DNA from: Blautia sp.
Lineage (GTDB): Bacteria > Bacillota > Clostridia > Lachnospirales > Lachnospiraceae
Reading direction: 5' to 3'
NCBI GenBank assembly: GCA_017420455.1
Contig: JAFOJB010000333.1
Coordinates: forward strand, 1 to 27,480
DNA: 27,480 bases
Shown here: in pieces, positions 15,143 to 23,769 of the stretch
How the letters are laid out: each line of letters opens with the position of its first letter
Numbering within the stretch: the first letter of the stretch is position 1
Position numbers and translations under genes: made by a program
Notes under the pieces: generated by a model
Seen by the model: the letters and a program-made list of their open reading frames with translations, nothing else
Told to the model about the DNA's origin: nothing
The model's database searches: none

Positions 15143-16168
15143 TCACTGCATCTCGCAGATCTCCTTGATCACCGGATCAAGGCGTGCCCACTCTTCCTGA
15201 AGCTCTTCCGCGGAGAATGCATAGTACTTGGAGGTACCGCCATTTACACGACATCTGTCATACCAGTCTCCCTCGGTCTCTTCATCGATGGAGTCGATGA
15301 CCTTTGTGATCTCTGCGCAGATCTCATCGGGAGTTCCGACCGGAACAGCCACAACGGAGGTATTGGGAACCATATAGGCCTCTCCCTCTTCTCCGAAAGC
15401 CTGTACCAGAGTCTGGACACCTTCCATGATCTCTCTGTCTGCATCCTCGTACATGGAGAAGTCGTCAGATACACGGCTGTTGATCAGGGCCTTGCTGCTG
15501 CCGTCACGGATATAGCTGAGTGCGGTATACTCATCCAGCATGATGATATTGATGTTTCCGCCCAGAAGTCCTGCAGCTGCGTCAGAGCTTGTGGTGGAGA
15601 CCCAGCGGATCTTGTCGGAAAGGCCGGTTCCATTGAAGAGGGCCTTCATCTTGATATCCATAACCTTTCCGGGAATGGAGGCAACAGTCACTTCACCGGG
15701 ATGCTCCTCGGCATAGGCTGCCAGCTCTTCCCAGTTGCTGTAGGGAGCGTCTGCCTGCGTCATAACCATACAGCCGCTGTTCGGCCACGGCTGAATGAAA
15801 CCGCAGACGATCTTGAACTGCTCCGGATCTGCAGGATTCACAGACCAGATATCGCTGTAATAGTTGGAGATACAGTTCATACCGATCAGCATGATCGTCT
15901 GTCCGTCCGGCTCTGCCTGAACCAGCTTCGCTGCCAGATTCGCGCCGCCGCCGACATCGTTATTCTCAACGATCACGGTCGCGCCGGTTTTCTCGGTGAT
16001 CCAGTCAGCGATGGTATGGACATTGATATCGGTAAGGGAGCCTACCTGATATCCGCAATAGAATGTCACATCACCATTTGGCCATACTGCTTCCTCTGCC
16101 ATCGCAAGGCCTGCGCTGCCGAGGATCATCATTCCTGCCATTGCTGCTGCCAAAACTCTCTTTTTCAT
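15143..16168 (-). CDS. tctC: Tripartite tricarboxylate transporter substrate-binding protein (TctC/Bug family)
   Basis: The 341-residue exported protein captures a carboxylate and delivers it to the TctAB membrane pair. The signal peptide MKKRVLAAAMAGMMILGSAG ends near AMA-EE (residue 24); there is no lipobox Cys, which is unusual for a Gram-positive binding protein, so retention at the cell surface is unexplained. The Bug-type fold is seen in the early strand VTFYCGYQVGSLTDINVHTIADWI, then VIVENNDVGGGANLAAKLVQAEPDGQTIML, and DIKMKALFNGTG farther on. Family members are about 300-330 aa, so it is full length. The ATG follows AGGAGG. It is the last gene of the run, 82 bp after tctA. The ligand cannot be predicted; citrate, other di/tricarboxylates and aromatic acids are all known for the family. 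Confidence 0.9.
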   Translation of the reverse strand: MKKRVLAAAMAGMMILGSAGLAMAEEAVWPNGDVTFYCGYQVGSLTDINVHTIADWITEKTGATVIVENNDVGGGANLAAKLVQAEPDGQTIMLIGMNCISNYYSDIWSVNPADPEQFKIVCGFIQPWPNSGCMVMTQADAPYSNWEELAAYAEEHPGEVTVASIPGKVMDIKMKALFNGTGLSDKIRWVSTTSSDAAAGLLGGNINIIMLDEYTALSYIRDGSSKALINSRVSDDFSMYEDADREIMEGVQTLVQAFGEEGEAYMVPNTSVVAVPVGTPDEICAEITKVIDSIDEETEGDWYDRCRVNGGTSKYYAFSAEELQEEWARLDPVIKEICEMQ

Positions 16169-16250
16169 GTTGCATACCTCCTGTTCATGATGAAAATAAT
16201 ATTTACAAGGCCGGCATTGGCCATGTAATCAGAGAAAAACCCGTATCCCG

Positions 16251-17747
16251 TCAGCCTTCCTTCTTTTTCTTCAGGTAAGGACTCACAAAACCATAGATCA
16301 GCACCAGGATACCCAGGACAATAAAGAAGCAGGAGAAGGGCCTTCTGAAGAACTCCGATACGCCATGGATCGAGTAATTCATCCCTCTCCGGATATTCAG
16401 CTCCAGCATCGGAGAAAGAATATATGCCATCAGAAACGGCAGAGAAGGAATTCCGAAGAAATCCATCAGGACTCCCAGCACGCAGCAGAACAGCGCTACC
16501 AGAAGACCGAAAAAGCTGTTTGTAGACATATAGGCGCCGATGAACGCAAGCAGGATTACGGTGGAATACAGGAAATGATACGGAATCTTCAGGAGCGCCG
16601 GGAAAGTCCGCATTCCGAAGGTCTGGAACAGGAATACGACGAAACCGGACAAAAGAGCTCCCGTAAAGATCATATAAACGACGGAGGGCTGCTCCCGCAT
16701 GAACATAGGTCCGACGTTGATCCCATGGGTATTCAGCACCGCGATGAACTGCACCGCCGCGGCATCTCCGGGGATACCAAGCGCCAGCAGCGGGATCAGC
16801 GCGCCGCCGATGGCAGCGTTGTTGGCTGTTTCTGCCGCGAACACACCGCCGATCTCACCATGTCCCCAGGTCGATTTGTCCTTCGCCAGGGTCTTTTCAT
16901 TGGAATAGGCCATGACTGCCGCTACCGGTCCGCCGAGTCCCGGCAGGAAGCCGACCACCGCACCGGTGACCCAGGAACGCAGGATAAGCCACTTGTTCTT
17001 CAGAAATTCCGCTGCCGGGAATTTGAAGCCCTCTACCTTCACATCGATCTGATTGTTCTGCTTCTCCTGGCGGGCGTATTCCAGAAGAATGATCTTCGCC
17101 GCGAAGAGCCCAAGCATTACACTGATAATATTAAAGCCGTCCAGGAATTCCAGCTTTCCAAAGAAAAGGAATCGTCCGGAAGCATTGATGGGGTCTTCCC
17201 CCACGGAGGCCATGAAGATCGCGATTCCCACGCCGATCATGCTCTTTACCATGTTCCCCTTGGAAAGGCCGACCACCATAAGCACTGCGCAGAAGCAAAG
17301 CGCGGCGTATTCCCATGGCCCCAGCTTGACCGCCCAGGCCGCTACTGCTCTGGAAGCCACGATCGCCAGGATGACAGAAGGGACATTTCCCAGGAAATTG
17401 GCGATAACAGCGGCGGACAAGGCTTTGGAGGGCTGCCCTCGCTTTGTAAATTCGTATCCGTCGAACACCGTACATAAGGAGGACGAGGTTCCCGGAATTC
17501 CCAGCAGGATAGACCCGATACAGCCGCCCGACATACCTCCGATGGTAATGGAGATGAAAAGCGCCATGGCCATGGTAGCGCTCATTTTATAAGAGACCGG
17601 AAGCAAAATGACCATCAGCGTACTGCTGCCCAGCCCCGGGATCGCACCAAGGATCATACCTGCCAGAGTACCACCGATGACAAACAGAAGTCCCTGCGGC
17701 GTACAGATCTCTTTTAAGGCATTCAAGAAAAATTCCCAAAGATTCAT
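16251..17747 (-). CDS. tctA: Tripartite tricarboxylate transporter large permease (TctA)
   Basis: 498 residues with about 11-12 hydrophobic segments. It is the large membrane subunit that moves the carboxylate using an ion gradient. Family hallmarks are the N-terminal GLGSSTLMVILLPVSYKM, GGMSGGCIGSILLGIPGTSS (about residues 66-85) and the duplicated GLGGPVAAVMAYSNEK ... ETANNAAIGGALIPLLALGIPGD in the second half. Length matches TctA (about 500). The start is preceded by GGGGGAAG. It lies 14 bp after tctB and 82 bp before tctC, so the three form one transporter operon. The order B-A-C differs from the classic tctCBA of Salmonella. Confidence 0.95.
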   Translation of the reverse strand: MNLWEFFLNALKEICTPQGLLFVIGGTLAGMILGAIPGLGSSTLMVILLPVSYKMSATMAMALFISITIGGMSGGCIGSILLGIPGTSSSLCTVFDGYEFTKRGQPSKALSAAVIANFLGNVPSVILAIVASRAVAAWAVKLGPWEYAALCFCAVLMVVGLSKGNMVKSMIGVGIAIFMASVGEDPINASGRFLFFGKLEFLDGFNIISVMLGLFAAKIILLEYARQEKQNNQIDVKVEGFKFPAAEFLKNKWLILRSWVTGAVVGFLPGLGGPVAAVMAYSNEKTLAKDKSTWGHGEIGGVFAAETANNAAIGGALIPLLALGIPGDAAAVQFIAVLNTHGINVGPMFMREQPSVVYMIFTGALLSGFVVFLFQTFGMRTFPALLKIPYHFLYSTVILLAFIGAYMSTNSFFGLLVALFCCVLGVLMDFFGIPSLPFLMAYILSPMLELNIRRGMNYSIHGVSEFFRRPFSCFFIVLGILVLIYGFVSPYLKKKKEG

Positions 17748-17761
17748 AATGAACTTCCCCC

Positions 17762-18253
17762 TTATTTCTGCAGCATTTTCATGATGACGCCGACAGGCAT
17801 CTTTGCCCCCAGCAGCTTAACATACAGGAGATACAGAACGATCCCGCCCACGATGCCGAAGATCAGGCTTGTGACAAACCGCTGGCCGGTGGATTTATCT
17901 GTAAGGGAAAGCTTCGAGAGCATAAAGGTGATGATGAAGAGCATCACCGGCACCGCACCCAGAAAGCCGAACAGATACAGCAGCACGATCAGCAGGACGT
18001 ACATGCTGAAAAGCTTTGCACAGGAAAACCACTGCTCCTTTGTGAGAAATCCCTTTTCTTTCTTTCCCGGGAATACAATAAGCGCGATCCCGCAGACCGC
18101 CAGGATAAACGCTCCGATCAGCGGGAACATTTTCGGCCCCGGGTCTCCCTGATAGGCTGTGGCCTTCAGCTGGAAGGACATATACGCGATCCAGACGGAA
18201 AGCCCCAGACTGATAAAACCCAGAAGTCTGTTTTTCTTACTGTTTGCTTCCAT
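17762..18253 (-). CDS. tctB: Tripartite tricarboxylate transporter small permease (TctB)
   Basis: The 163-residue protein has four or five hydrophobic segments: LLGFISLGLSVWIAYMSF, MFPLIGAFILAVCGIALIVF, MYVLLIVLLYLFGFLGAVPV and IFGIVGGIVLYLLYV. It carries the PGPKMFPLIG motif typical of TctB. It is the small, poorly conserved membrane partner of TctA. The ribosome site is weak (AGAGG, about 10 nt upstream). A stack of perfect palindromes starts 22 bp before the ATG (18275-18293) and may be an operator. It is 147 bp from the upstream CapA-like gene. Confidence 0.88.
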   Translation of the reverse strand: MEANSKKNRLLGFISLGLSVWIAYMSFQLKATAYQGDPGPKMFPLIGAFILAVCGIALIVFPGKKEKGFLTKEQWFSCAKLFSMYVLLIVLLYLFGFLGAVPVMLFIITFMLSKLSLTDKSTGQRFVTSLIFGIVGGIVLYLLYVKLLGAKMPVGVIMKMLQK

Positions 18254-18274
18254 TTTGTTATACCTCTGTTTTTT

Positions 18275-18293
18275 TGACTTAAGTCAGATCTGA
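18275..18293 (-). promoter_or_regulatory. Stacked palindromes before tctB (operator candidate)
   Basis: TGACTTAAGTCA (18275-18286) is a perfect 12-bp palindrome and overlaps TCAGATCTGA (18284-18293), a perfect 10-bp one. They lie just upstream of the tctB ribosome site, where a GntR- or LysR-type regulator could act on the transporter genes. No regulator gene is present in the window. Confidence 0.4.
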
Positions 18294-18400
18294 TTTATCG
18301 ATTTATGGAATCTGCCGGCTCCCGCCTGGAACAGATTTTTTCATATTTCTGAACGGCTGCACCATTCCTGCAGGATATCCCTGCAGCGTCCAGCACCCGG

Positions 18401-19570
18401 TCAGGCTTCCCCGGTCACGATTACGACCCCATCCCCGTCCACCGCGTATTTCGTGGGAATTTTCTCGATTCCGTTGATCTTTTCCATATAGGCGTTGATC
18501 GTATCGAAAAGCGGGTCCCCCTGCTTTACCACATAAGGCGCCATGTCCTCCGGAATATAAGCCGGCAGATAGGAAACTCTTGAAATCCGTTTATCCTCGA
18601 TTTCGATCTTCCCGATCATGGTGTAATAGCAGTCCTCGGGGAAGGTCTTTTTCTTCGCCCCTTCGCCGAAGCCCTCCCGGATCTTCGCCATCTCCTGATG
18701 CTTTCTGGAGGTGCGCATATCCTGGCGGAGAGTCGCTGCGTCCCGCTTCATATCCGTGGGATCCTCCATGGCAAAATTCCCCAGAGAATAAAAGATCACC
18801 TTTCCGTTGTACACCTCGATGGGCTTCAGGATATGGGCGTGATGCCCCAGGATCAGATCCGCTCCGGCATCGATGGCATCGTGGGCGTATTCCACCTGGT
18901 ACTCCGCAATCTGAGCTTCCGTAAAGTGGATCCCCCAGTGCATGGAGACCACCACGATATCCGCTTCCGTCTTCGCCTTGCGGATATCCGCCAGCATTTT
19001 CATCTTGTCTTCCCTGTGGGCAAAGCTGTGGATCCGGCACGGCGTCCCCGGCTGATCATGCTCGATCTGCTCATAGTAAGTATGACCCCGGGCCGGATTC
19101 ATCCCCGGCCTTGCCTCCTGCGCCCAGTAGTCCTGGGGCAGAATGGTACAGTACCCGAGAAAAGCGATCTTTGTCCCGTCCCGCTCTATAATGGAATAGA
19201 TCCGGGCCTCCTCCTCGTTTTTTCCCACCCCGATCACCTGGAGACCTGCCGCCTTCAGATAATCGATGGTATTCAGAAAATGTGTCCTGCCATAATCCAT
19301 GGCATGGTTGGACGAAAAAGAAACAATATCGAACCCTGCCTTCTTCATGGCAGGCGCCACCTCCGGATAGGAAGAACAGGGCATTCTGGCCTGTGCCGCC
19401 ACAAAGGGGTACAGATCCTCATAGGACTTGTCGATCAGCACCGTTTCCAGCTGGCCGAAGGTGATATCCGCCTCTCTGAGGTATGGAGCTACATGGCAGT
19501 ATAATGTATCGTAGTCCTCCCGGCAGGGGATATTGTCTCCCGTTGCCAGCAGTGTAAGCTTCTTTCCCAT
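18401..19570 (-). CDS. CapA-family (PGA_cap) metallophosphatase-like protein
   Basis: 389 residues with the calcineurin-like metallophosphatase fold used by CapA/PgsA. Metal-site motifs are GDNIP (Asp12), GQLE (about 39-42; Gln where relatives have Asn), SNHAMDYG (Asn88, His89), SMHWG (His211) and GHHAH (243-246, before YNGKVIFYSLGNF). Unlike poly-gamma-glutamate capsule CapA, there is no signal peptide or membrane helix, so it should be cytoplasmic. ATG 19570 follows AGGAGGAGG. It sits between the PrpD-family gene (148 bp away) and tctB (147 bp), so it probably belongs to the catabolic locus rather than to capsule synthesis. In that setting it could act on a phosphate ester or an amide; this is inference. 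Confidence 0.85.
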   Translation of the reverse strand: MGKKLTLLATGDNIPCREDYDTLYCHVAPYLREADITFGQLETVLIDKSYEDLYPFVAAQARMPCSSYPEVAPAMKKAGFDIVSFSSNHAMDYGRTHFLNTIDYLKAAGLQVIGVGKNEEEARIYSIIERDGTKIAFLGYCTILPQDYWAQEARPGMNPARGHTYYEQIEHDQPGTPCRIHSFAHREDKMKMLADIRKAKTEADIVVVSMHWGIHFTEAQIAEYQVEYAHDAIDAGADLILGHHAHILKPIEVYNGKVIFYSLGNFAMEDPTDMKRDAATLRQDMRTSRKHQEMAKIREGFGEGAKKKTFPEDCYYTMIGKIEIEDKRISRVSYLPAYIPEDMAPYVVKQGDPLFDTINAYMEKINGIEKIPTKYAVDGDGVVIVTGEA

Positions 19571-19597
19571 TCATCCACCTCCTCCTGGACGTGTATT

Positions 19598-19650
19598 TCG
19601 TCTGAAACGGCATCCGGCGGCTTCAGACGATGCACTTGTTGTCAGCTGAC
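19598..19650. repeat. Hairpin and palindrome between the prpD-like and capA-like genes
   Basis: TCGTCTGAA (19598-19606) pairs perfectly with TTCAGACGA (19622-19630); GTCAGCTGAC (19641-19650) is a perfect palindrome next to it. There is no T-tract, so a processing site, attenuator or regulator site is more likely than a terminator. Confidence 0.35.
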
Positions 19651-19718
19651 GCTCTCTCACTCCCGCCTGCTTCGCAGCCTGAAACGGGATCCGGGTCCCT
19701 GACGCAAGGCTCCGGCCT

Positions 19719-21098
19719 TCAGAGGAGCGCCGTAAATTCCCGGATATCACCGGTATTTTCCAGTGTTTTTATATGATCCCTGATCCTGCGGATCTCCTCC
19801 CTGTCTTTCCCGTTTTCTGCCAGCGAAGCGCAGGAGAAGAATTTCTGATCAAAAGTCTCTTCATCCATGGGATTCCCCGGAGTTCCAAGAGGCATGGTCT
19901 CCATCCTTTCAAAGGTCCCATGGTCTGTCTCTACCGCCAGTCTGGTCCAGGTCTCTTTTCCCCGCTGCCATTCCTCCATATAGGTATAATCGATCCTGGC
20001 CGCCAGGGCTCTCACCCGTTCATCGTGGAGATTTTCCTCCGAAAAGCTGTTCAGCGTCACATTTCCCTTCAGGATAGCCTCCGCCAGGGTAAAGGGAATG
20101 CTGAACTTCCCGATCATGGAGCTCTCGGGATTTCTTCTTTCCTCTATGGGCTCGAAGAGCATCCGGTTCTGAGCGCCGACGGAAACCTGGATATGCCGGA
20201 CCTCCTCTGCCGTAAAAAGCCCCTCAGCCATCATCTTCCTGGCGGCGGTAATGGCTGAGTGGGTCCCGAAGCAGCAGGGCCATGCCTTAAAGGTAAGATC
20301 CGCCGCCTCGTACCGGCTCCCAAGACCTGCCAGGGCACGTTCCGGTGTATATCTGTCATGAAGGAAGGTATGGTAGAATCCCAGTTTTCCCTCCAGCGGA
20401 TCGGAAAAACCGATCATGTTTTCCTTTGCCATATAACAGGAAACAATGGCATTTCTCGCCGCAAAGGCTTCCCTCACAGAACGGACCGCTGTCCTTTTGT
20501 TGTTGGTCAGCTCGCTGCTGCAGAAGGTCTGGCAAAGGTTGAAGGACATGGCGCTGACGATCTGCTCCTTTGAAAGACCCAGGATCTTCGCGGCTGCTGC
20601 CGTCGCCCCATAGGAAGAATAGATCGTGGGCGGATAAAACCCATCCTCCGTGGAATTCGTATCCGCTGCCAGAGCGATCCGTATGGCCGTCTCGCTCCCC
20701 AGCACCAGCGCCGCAAGGAATTCTTTTCCGCCGACCCCCCCAAGCCTCTCCGCCAGAGCCAGCGCCGCCGGCATGGAAGAGGAATTGGAATGGATCGTGC
20801 TTCCCTGATGGGTATCCCCGAAATCCAGAGAATGGGCCATGGCCGCATTGGCAAAGGCCGCCCAGATCGCGGGGAGCTTTCTGTCAAACCCGATCACGGT
20901 AGCCTCCGCCTCTCCATGGGCGGAAAGATCCTCCGCAATACGGATCATTTCTCTGCAGCCGTCCCCCAGCGCTCCCGCGCCGAAGGTGATGGCAATTCCG
21001 TCCATCAGAGATTTCTTCTGGCTTTCGATCACCTGTTCCGGGATATCCTCATAGTTTGTTTCCGCCACAAAACGGGCCAGTTCTGCAGAAATATTCAC
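19719..21098 (-). CDS. MmgE/PrpD family protein (2-methylcitrate dehydratase / cis-aconitate decarboxylase fold)
   Basis: 459 residues. The family includes 2-methylcitrate dehydratase, cis-aconitate decarboxylase and iminodisuccinate epimerase, all acting on di- or tricarboxylates. Motifs are LDFGDTHQGSTIHSNSSSMPAALALAE (about residues 86-112; the Asp-x-x-x-His region of the active site) and FKAWPCCFGTHSAITAA (about 265-281), the usual C-terminal lid signature. The start is GTG 21098: AGGAGG (21106-21111) lies 7 nt before it and the next residues NISAELARFV match a normal family N-terminus; a TTG at 21125 has no ribosome site. It follows the glycyl radical enzyme gene by 36 bp, so the two are surely co-transcribed. 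It probably processes the product or substrate of the radical enzyme. The exact reaction is unknown. Confidence 0.9.
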   Translation of the reverse strand: MNISAELARFVAETNYEDIPEQVIESQKKSLMDGIAITFGAGALGDGCREMIRIAEDLSAHGEAEATVIGFDRKLPAIWAAFANAAMAHSLDFGDTHQGSTIHSNSSSMPAALALAERLGGVGGKEFLAALVLGSETAIRIALAADTNSTEDGFYPPTIYSSYGATAAAAKILGLSKEQIVSAMSFNLCQTFCSSELTNNKRTAVRSVREAFAARNAIVSCYMAKENMIGFSDPLEGKLGFYHTFLHDRYTPERALAGLGSRYEAADLTFKAWPCCFGTHSAITAARKMMAEGLFTAEEVRHIQVSVGAQNRMLFEPIEERRNPESSMIGKFSIPFTLAEAILKGNVTLNSFSEENLHDERVRALAARIDYTYMEEWQRGKETWTRLAVETDHGTFERMETMPLGTPGNPMDEETFDQKFFSCASLAENGKDREEIRRIRDHIKTLENTGDIREFTALL

Positions 21099-21134
21099 CG
21101 ATCTGCCTCCTGTCTGAACAGTCAAAGCGTATCC

Positions 21135-23537
21135 TTACACATGATCAAAGGAAGTACGGTTGATGACTTCGTCCTGGATCATGCCGGAAAGACGGGTAAA
21201 GTAGGCGCTGTAGCCGGCTACGCGGACCACCAGCTCCGGATGCTCCTCCGGATTCACCTTTGCGTCCACCATCTCTTCCCGGTTCACCACATTAAACTGT
21301 ACATGCTTTCCGCCGTTGGTCAGATAGGTTTTGATCATGGAGCCAAGCTTCCGGAGGTCCTCCTCGGTCTTCAGGGAATTGGGATGGAACTTCATGTTCA
21401 GCAATGTTCCCTGATAAGGATCCTGATCTACCTTCATCGCGCTCTGCAGCACCGCCAGCGGACCGTTGGTATCCTTGCCATGGTCCGGAGAAAGGGATGC
21501 ATCCGCCAGGATCTCCCCTGTCTTCCTGCCGTCCGGGGTGGCTCCCGTCACCATGCCGCCGGGCTGGTGGGCAGAGATGGAAATGGCGTTCGGCGTTACC
21601 TTGCCGCCATAGGCGGTATCCATGGAATAGCAGGTATCCGCGAAGAATTTGTAGACCTCCGCCACCAGCTCATCCACATAATCATCGTTGTTTCCATATT
21701 TCGGGGCCTTGATAAAGTCCTCGCGCATCTCGTCATAGCCTTCCCAGTTGGCGTCCAGCGCCGCAAGAAGTTCGGCCATGGTATATTTCTTTTCTTCATA
21801 GACCAGCTTTTTGATGGCCGCCAGGGAATCTCCCGTGTTGACGCCGCCGACAGCGCCCAGAAGAGACCCGTTCTCGAAATCGAAATGGCGGTCCAGCATA
21901 TCCTTGCCGGAAGAAACGCCGTTTTTCATCAGAGCCGAGCGGAAGGGATCCGGGAAGAGCTCTCTCTGTGCCAGAAGCTCCACATTATTCCGCTCTGCCG
22001 CCATATGCATCAGGTAGTCGAACTGTTTATAAAAGGCCGCCTTGAATTCCTCGAAGGTTTCCATCTTTGTGATATCGCCGGTCTCCATCCCCACCTTCTC
22101 ATTGGTATAACGGCAGAATCCGTTATGCATGAACACGTCGAAGGCCTGGGCGATGATAAAGAAGGTCACCACCTGGCTTCTGGTCTTGGCGGGAATATTG
22201 CCGTCCACACAGCCGGTGGCGCAGTAATCCCTCGCGTCCTCCACGGCCATATTTCCATTCAGGAAGAAATTGATATAGCTCTTATCGGAAAGGAAGGCCG
22301 GCATGCCAAGCCCGGTCTTCACCACCTCGCAGGCTTTCAGAAGGAGCTTCTCCGGCGTATTCTCATGCACGCGCACCGTCACGGTAAAGTGCGGCAGCTG
22401 GGTATCTCTCGCGGATTCCAGGAGCAGATAGGAAAGCTCGTTGGTCGCGTCATTTCCCTGGGCGTCCACGCCGCCGATGGTCCAGTTGTACCATTTTGCC
22501 ATACCGGAATTCTTGGCCCGGTTGGCCTTGCCGGAAACACGGTTGATCTTCATGACCTTGCAGCGCATGATCTCCAGGTACTCCAGCACATCCTCGTCGG
22601 TCAGAAGACCGTTGTCGATATCATGACGATAGTAGGGATACATATACTGGTCGAACCGTCCTGCCGTCGTCGTGGGGGACGGGCAGGCCAGAAGGTACGC
22701 GAACCAGAAGGACTGCAGGGCCTCCGGGAAGGTTTCTGCCGGCTCATAGGGAACCTTCCGGCAGATCCGTGCCATTTCCAGGAGCTCTGCCTTTCTCTTC
22801 TCATTCTTCTCTTCTCCGGCCATCTTTTCCGCCAGGTCCGCATAACGCCCGGCGAAACGGACCCAGGCCCTGAAGACCCGGATCACGGCTTCCCAGTATT
22901 TCTGCTTCTTAATGCAGTCCTCCGAGAAATACCGAAGGTTCCGGAGGCACTCCTCCGCCTCCGCGATAATGGACTTCGCGCCTTCTTTGATGACGCGCTC
23001 AAAGTCAATACAGACCAGGAAGAACCCCGGCCCCAGTCCGTAGCCGGACATGGCGAAGCCGCCGCCGGAACCGCCCTTTCTGTCCTTCCAGGGAGGCAGG
23101 ATCACGCCGGATTTCATGAAAGGCCACATCCGGTCGTTCATACCCAGGGACTCCGACAGGGCGTCCACCAGGTTTTTATTCAGAGCGTTATTTGCAAACC
23201 GCTCGTTCAGCCTGTACAGCTCTTCCTCATCCTCCGGATCGATGGTATAGATCTCGCTCTTCAGGGCTTCCACCTCGTCCTTTGTCCACACGCCGTACTC
23301 ATACTGCATTTCCATGCCGAAAGGCTTGCTTGCACCGGAGCCGCAGAGAAGGTCGTCCTCCTCGATGAAGATCGTGATATTGTCCAGGATATGCTCGTGA
23401 AGCTTTGCCCGGCGCGTGACCATCGCCTCGCCGCCGGTCTGGTCCAGAGATTCATTTGCCAGCCGGAACAGTTCAATACAAAGGGGATATTTATTGATCC
23501 GAAGGCTGTCCTTCATTTTTCTGACTCGTTCTCTCAA
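21135..23537 (-). CDS. Glycyl radical enzyme of the pyruvate formate-lyase-like family
   Basis: 800 residues. The PFL-like barrel covers about 1-660, the glycyl radical domain about 670-795. RVAGYSAYF (772-780) is the radical loop, Gly775 carrying the radical after activation. The thiyl Cys is Cys443 in CATGCVDGN. Glycerol, diol and choline lyase-type members have Cys-X-Glu here; this protein has Cys-Val-Asp (Asp445), and it lacks the Cys-Cys of true PFL. It is thus not PFL and is an atypical member of the dehydratase/lyase branch. The start is TTG 23537, with AGGAG 7 nt upstream; ATG at codon 8 lacks a ribosome site. The leader holds two tandem copies of a 95-nt repeat. The activating radical-SAM enzyme is not in the window. 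It would work only without oxygen. Substrate unknown. Confidence 0.93.
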   Translation of the reverse strand: MRERVRKMKDSLRINKYPLCIELFRLANESLDQTGGEAMVTRRAKLHEHILDNITIFIEEDDLLCGSGASKPFGMEMQYEYGVWTKDEVEALKSEIYTIDPEDEEELYRLNERFANNALNKNLVDALSESLGMNDRMWPFMKSGVILPPWKDRKGGSGGGFAMSGYGLGPGFFLVCIDFERVIKEGAKSIIAEAEECLRNLRYFSEDCIKKQKYWEAVIRVFRAWVRFAGRYADLAEKMAGEEKNEKRKAELLEMARICRKVPYEPAETFPEALQSFWFAYLLACPSPTTTAGRFDQYMYPYYRHDIDNGLLTDEDVLEYLEIMRCKVMKINRVSGKANRAKNSGMAKWYNWTIGGVDAQGNDATNELSYLLLESARDTQLPHFTVTVRVHENTPEKLLLKACEVVKTGLGMPAFLSDKSYINFFLNGNMAVEDARDYCATGCVDGNIPAKTRSQVVTFFIIAQAFDVFMHNGFCRYTNEKVGMETGDITKMETFEEFKAAFYKQFDYLMHMAAERNNVELLAQRELFPDPFRSALMKNGVSSGKDMLDRHFDFENGSLLGAVGGVNTGDSLAAIKKLVYEEKKYTMAELLAALDANWEGYDEMREDFIKAPKYGNNDDYVDELVAEVYKFFADTCYSMDTAYGGKVTPNAISISAHQPGGMVTGATPDGRKTGEILADASLSPDHGKDTNGPLAVLQSAMKVDQDPYQGTLLNMKFHPNSLKTEEDLRKLGSMIKTYLTNGGKHVQFNVVNREEMVDAKVNPEEHPELVVRVAGYSAYFTRLSGMIQDEVINRTSFDHV

Positions 23538-23544
23538 GGTAATT

Positions 23545-23636
23545 CTCCTCTTATTTATAAGAATACACTGACATATATTGTTGACGGATGACGATTCTGC
23601 AGCGCAGGCCGGAACACGACCGCCCGAAGAACCTGC
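23545..23636 (-). repeat. Leader repeat copy A (upstream of the glycyl radical enzyme)
   Basis: Read on the minus strand: CAGGTTCTTC, then CGGTCGTGTTCCGG, CTGCAGAATCGTCATCCG, and an AT-rich tail that ends in AAGAGGAG, which is the ribosome site of the gene. It aligns along its whole length with copies B and C, in the same orientation. Confidence 0.65.
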
Positions 23637-23732
23637 CCCCTCTTATACGAAAAAAATGCTGAAATGCGCTGCTGTCGGATGACGATTCTGCAAAGCCGGC
23701 AGGAACACGGTCGTCAGGAAATCTGTTTCTTC
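23637..23732 (-). repeat. Leader repeat copy B (directly upstream of copy A)
   Basis: On the minus strand: CAGATTTCCTGACGACCGTG, TTGCAGAATCGTCATCCGAC, tail ending TATAAGAGGGGG. The end resembles a ribosome site but copy A follows instead of a gene, so the leader has been duplicated in tandem. Confidence 0.65.
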
Positions 23733-23769
23733 TGTAAAAGCATGCTCAAATTGTATCTGAGGCGATATG

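Noticed and set aside
21135..23537. True pyruvate formate-lyase (PflB)
   Set aside because: The Cys-Cys active-site pair is missing; there is a single thiyl Cys in GCVD, and no pflA or focA neighbour.
20790..23591. A 933-codon open frame antisense to the radical enzyme gene
   Set aside because: Same reason: no ribosome site, no domain; it mirrors the PFL-like and PrpD-like coding sequences.
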